A DNA stretch of 64,000 bases, from the NCBI RefSeq assembly GCF_014257025.1, contig NZ_JACMSF010000002.1:298656-362655 (forward strand), read 5' to 3'. Position numbers and translations under genes: made by a program. The stretch comes from Streptomyces cupreus. Its GTDB lineage: Bacteria; Actinomycetota; Actinomycetes; Streptomycetales; Streptomycetaceae. Positions within the stretch are counted from its first letter, which is position 1. Every line of letters starts with the position of its first letter. This document shows, piece after piece, positions 61,769 to 64,000 of the stretch. Below the pieces are notes generated by a model that was not told the origin of the DNA, did no database searches, and was given only the letters and a program-made list of their open reading frames with translations.

Positions 61769-62113
61769 ATGAGCGACATAGAGATCCGCGACGACCGGGC
61801 GGCGGGCCGCCTGGAGGCGTTCGCCGGCGACGAAGTGGTCGGCCACATCGAGTACTTCGTCCTCGAGGCCCCCGGGCACGCCCTGGTCCCCGTCCACACC
61901 ATCGTCGAGCCCGCCCATGAGGGAAAGGGCATCGCCGACTCCCTCGCCCGCGAGCTGTACGCCATCGCCGCGCGTGAGGGCACGGTCGTCGCCCCCCTGT
62001 GCCCGTACGTTTTCAAGTGGGCGGAACGCCACCCCGACGAGGCCCCCGCCGCCGCCCCCGAACTGCTCCGCGCGGCAAAGGAATGGCTCGTGGCCCACCC
62101 CGGCCGCTTCTGA
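61769..62113 (+). CDS. Small GNAT acetyltransferase (YjdJ/Gcn5-like)
   Basis: 114 aa. The compact YjdJ-type acetyltransferase fold is seen: AFAGDEVVGHIEYFVL, a central strand VPVHTIVEPAHEGKGIADSLARELYAIA with the acetyl-CoA loop (E/HEGKGIA), and the end PLCPYVFKWAERHPDE. The substrate is unknown; relatives acetylate small molecules or protein N-termini. It starts 25 bases after panD with AGGA-like spacing. Its TGA overlaps the ATG of the racemase gene (TGATG). Confidence 0.85.
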   Translation: MSDIEIRDDRAAGRLEAFAGDEVVGHIEYFVLEAPGHALVPVHTIVEPAHEGKGIADSLARELYAIAAREGTVVAPLCPYVFKWAERHPDEAPAAAPELLRAAKEWLVAHPGRF

Positions 62114-62778
62114 TGTCCCTCGCCCTCCTGCACACCTCACCGGTCCACATCCCGGTCTTCGACGCCCTGCGCGACGAGACCCGTCCCGGTCTTGAGCTAC
62201 GACACTTCGTCGACGAGGTGCTTTTGGAGCAGGCCCGCGCCGAGGGCCCCGAGGCGGTCGCGGACGCCGTGGCGGCGGCATTGCGCCACGCGGTCGCCGA
62301 GGGCGCGCGGGCGGTGCTGTGCACCTGCTCGACCATCGGCGGCGTGGCGGAGGCGGCAGCCGCCGACGTCGGAGTGCCGGTCCTCCGCGTCGACCGCCCG
62401 ATGGCTGCCACCGCGGTCGCGACCGGCCCCCGGATCGTCGTCCTCGCCGCGCTGGAGAGCACGCTCGCCCCGACGGCGGACCTGATCGAGGAGGAGGCGG
62501 AGCGCGCGGGACGCCGGGTCGCGGTGGAGACCCGCCTCGTCGAGGGAGCCTGGCCGCGCTTCGAGGCAGGCGACCCGGAGGGGTACGTACGGCTGATCGC
62601 CACCGCGGCCGACGAGGTCACCTCCGCCGACGTGATCGTCCTGGCCCAGGCCTCGATGGCCCCGGCCCAGCGCCTGACGACGACCGCGGTCCCGGTGCTC
62701 TCCAGCCCGCGTCTCGGCCTCGCGGCCGGGGCCCAGGCGGGTGACTGCACGGGCGAGCCGGGGTACGCGGGGCAGTAG
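62113..62778 (+). CDS. Aspartate/glutamate racemase-family protein
   Basis: 221 aa. The Asp/Glu/hydantoin racemase fold shows LLHTSPVHIPVFDALRDE at the N-terminus, the first active-site cysteine region AVLCTCSTIGGVAEAA (near 75) and VIVLAQASMAP where the second cysteine of racemases usually lies (AQxSM). The second Cys is replaced by alanine/serine, so it may be a one-cysteine decarboxylase- or isomerase-like member rather than a racemase. It is coupled to the GNAT gene by TGATG. Substrate unknown. Confidence 0.75.
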   Translation: MSLALLHTSPVHIPVFDALRDETRPGLELRHFVDEVLLEQARAEGPEAVADAVAAALRHAVAEGARAVLCTCSTIGGVAEAAAADVGVPVLRVDRPMAATAVATGPRIVVLAALESTLAPTADLIEEEAERAGRRVAVETRLVEGAWPRFEAGDPEGYVRLIATAADEVTSADVIVLAQASMAPAQRLTTTAVPVLSSPRLGLAAGAQAGDCTGEPGYAGQ

Positions 62779-62816
62779 TCCAAAGAGCCGCTCTTCATCA
62801 CAGGCCGGAGGACACG

Positions 62817-63029
62817 ATGACCAATCCGTACCCGGACCCGGTCCACCCGGACCCGACCCCAGGACCCACGCCGACCCCACCCCCGGAACCACACCCGTCC
62901 CCGGGCCCGGTCCCCACACCCCCACCACCGCCTCCGGGCCCCCAGCCGGTCCCGGAGCCGAACCCGTCCCCGATCCCTCCGGGACCGGAGCCGGTACCGA
63001 ACCCGGAACCGGGTCCACCGCTGACGTGA
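62817..63029 (+). CDS. Proline-rich low-complexity peptide, 70 aa
   Basis: Begins MTNPYPDPVHPDPTPGPTPT and continues as a near-uninterrupted Pro-x or Pro-Pro repeat with Gly, Glu, Thr and Val to the end (EPGPPLT). A strong ribosome-binding site GGAGGA stands five bases before the ATG, which argues that it is translated. It has no signal peptide or Cys. Polyproline runs would need EF-P for translation. Possibly a structural or adhesive peptide; function unknown. It is convergent with gnd, nine bases apart. Confidence 0.5.
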   Translation: MTNPYPDPVHPDPTPGPTPTPPPEPHPSPGPVPTPPPPPPGPQPVPEPNPSPIPPGPEPVPNPEPGPPLT

Positions 63030-63038
63030 AAGAGGGAG

Positions 63039-64000
63039 CTAGGCGGAAACCTCAGCCCGATCCCCACCCCACAACGTGTGGAACGACCCCTCCCGATCGG
63101 TCCGCCGATACGTGTGCGCCCCGAAGAAGTCCCGCTGCCCCTGCGTCAGCGCCGCGGGCAACCGCTCGGCGCGCAGCGCGTCGTAGTACGCGAGGGCCGC
63201 GGAGAAGCCGGGCGTCGGTACGCCCTGCCGCGTCGCCGACACGATCACCTCGCGCCAGTCGTCCTGAGCGGAGGCGATCTCACGGGCGAACGTCTCGTCG
63301 GACAGCAGGCTCGGCAGATCCGCCCGCGCGTCGTACGCCGCCCGGATCCGGTCCAGGAACGCGGCCCGGATGATGCAGCCGCCACGCCAGATGGAGGACA
63401 CCGCACCGAGGTCGATGTCCCAGTCGTACTCCGCGCGCGCCGCGTCGATCTCGTGGAAGCCCTGCGTGTAGGACACGATCTTCGACGCGTACAGCGCCTG
63501 CTCCACCCGGTCCGCGAACGCGGCCGCCTCGGACTCGCTCAGCGCAGACGCCTTCGGGCCCGCCAGCCCCCGCGAGGCCTCGCGCAGCGCCGCGTGCCCG
63601 GACAGGGAGCGCGCGAAGACCGCCTCCGCGATGCCGGACACCGGGACGCCGAGGTCGAGGGCGATCTGCACGGTCCACCGCCCCGTGCCCTTCTGCTCCG
63701 CCTGGTCCACCACCACGTCCACGAACGGCTTCCCGGTCGCCGCGTCCACGTGCGCCAGCACCTCGGCCGTGATCTCGATCAGGTAGGAGTCGAGACGGCC
63801 GGTGTTCCAGGTACGGAAGATCTCCGCGATCTGTGCGGGGGAGTAGCCCGCGACATCCCGCAGCAGTTGGTACGCCTCACCGATCAGCTGCATGTCGGCG
63901 TACTCGATGCCGTTGTGCACCATCTTCACGAAGTGCCCGGCGCCGTCCGGACCGACGTGGGTCACACAGGGTGCCCCATCCGCCGCCTTCGCCGAGATCT
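63039..64000 (-). CDS. gnd: 6-phosphogluconate dehydrogenase, C-terminal part (runs off the right edge)
   Basis: Oxidative pentose-phosphate enzyme making ribulose 5-phosphate and NADPH. The visible 320 residues contain the family signature VGPDGAGHFVKMVHNGIEYADMQLIGEAY (catalytic Lys and Asn in FVKMVHNGIEY), QKGTGRWTVQIALDLGVPV and the C-terminal arm FFGAHTYRRTDREGSFHTLWG. The start lies outside the window. The gene faces the small proline-rich gene tail to tail. Confidence 0.95.
   Translation of the reverse strand, partial: ISAKAADGAPCVTHVGPDGAGHFVKMVHNGIEYADMQLIGEAYQLLRDVAGYSPAQIAEIFRTWNTGRLDSYLIEITAEVLAHVDAATGKPFVDVVVDQAEQKGTGRWTVQIALDLGVPVSGIAEAVFARSLSGHAALREASRGLAGPKASALSESEAAAFADRVEQALYASKIVSYTQGFHEIDAARAEYDWDIDLGAVSSIWRGGCIIRAAFLDRIRAAYDARADLPSLLSDETFAREIASAQDDWREVIVSATRQGVPTPGFSAALAYYDALRAERLPAALTQGQRDFFGAHTYRRTDREGSFHTLWGGDRAEVSA

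Overview
The window is very G+C-rich DNA with Streptomyces-type gene content: a monomeric NADP isocitrate dehydrogenase, an SpoIIE/PAS/GAF phosphatase, XRE-DUF5753/DUF397 and orphan ATPase regulators, Tat-exported glycosidases, and many GTG starts and GTGA/ATGA overlaps. It is best read as a chromosomal segment of a Streptomyces (or close relative) interrupted by one large genomic island. All calls come from reading the sequence; no database was searched.

Left flank (1-23750). Icd (partial), a secreted M1-type peptidase, an MscS channel, an enoyl-CoA hydratase, an EF-hand protein, a YbhN-type membrane protein and an ABC exporter. The exporter sits behind a near-perfect SoxR-type promoter that would give a leaderless transcript. 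A carbohydrate block follows: an exported GH2 beta-galactosidase with a LamG-like insertion, a diacylglycerol-kinase-like protein, a multi-domain SpoIIE phosphatase coupled to a LacI-type sensor with no DNA-binding domain, then a lipoprotein, two permeases and a YicI-like GH31 enzyme.

Island (about 23750-61350, 37.6 kb). It is bounded by two imperfect copies (about 113 bp) of the promoter, leader and first 10 codons of panD. The left copy is a dead stub; the right copy is joined to the only intact panD. Repeated GTCAGCA-type octamers lie inside both ends, and a degraded integrase-like N-terminus lies just inside the left end. The cargo is almost entirely anti-phage: an HTH + N6-methylase protein, a UvrD-like helicase, McrBC, an EVE-domain protein and a GmrSD-like DUF262/HNH protein (a type IV restriction cluster), a decayed regulator trio, and a large two-armed DISARM-like locus.

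The DISARM-like locus is divergent around 51.9-52.1 kb. The leftward arm encodes a 2096-aa protein kinase-helicase-DUF1998 fusion, an SNF2 helicase (DrmD-like), an Eco57I-type methylase (DrmMI-like) and an unknown coiled-coil protein. The rightward arm encodes a sigma-70-like/coiled-coil protein with a broken N-terminus, DrmA, DrmB and a compact SF1 helicase in place of the phospholipase-D protein DrmC. The kinase promoter shares a bipartite element with exactly the same 29-nt spacing with the promoter of the HTH-methylase gene 28 kb away, suggesting one regulator for both. The kinase mRNA leader also carries a 24-codon upstream ORF and a strong hairpin.

Right flank (61324-64000). Intact panD, a small GNAT acetyltransferase, an Asp/Glu racemase-like protein, a proline-rich peptide gene and the 3' part of 6-phosphogluconate dehydrogenase. 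No tRNA, rRNA, CRISPR array or complete insertion sequence was seen.
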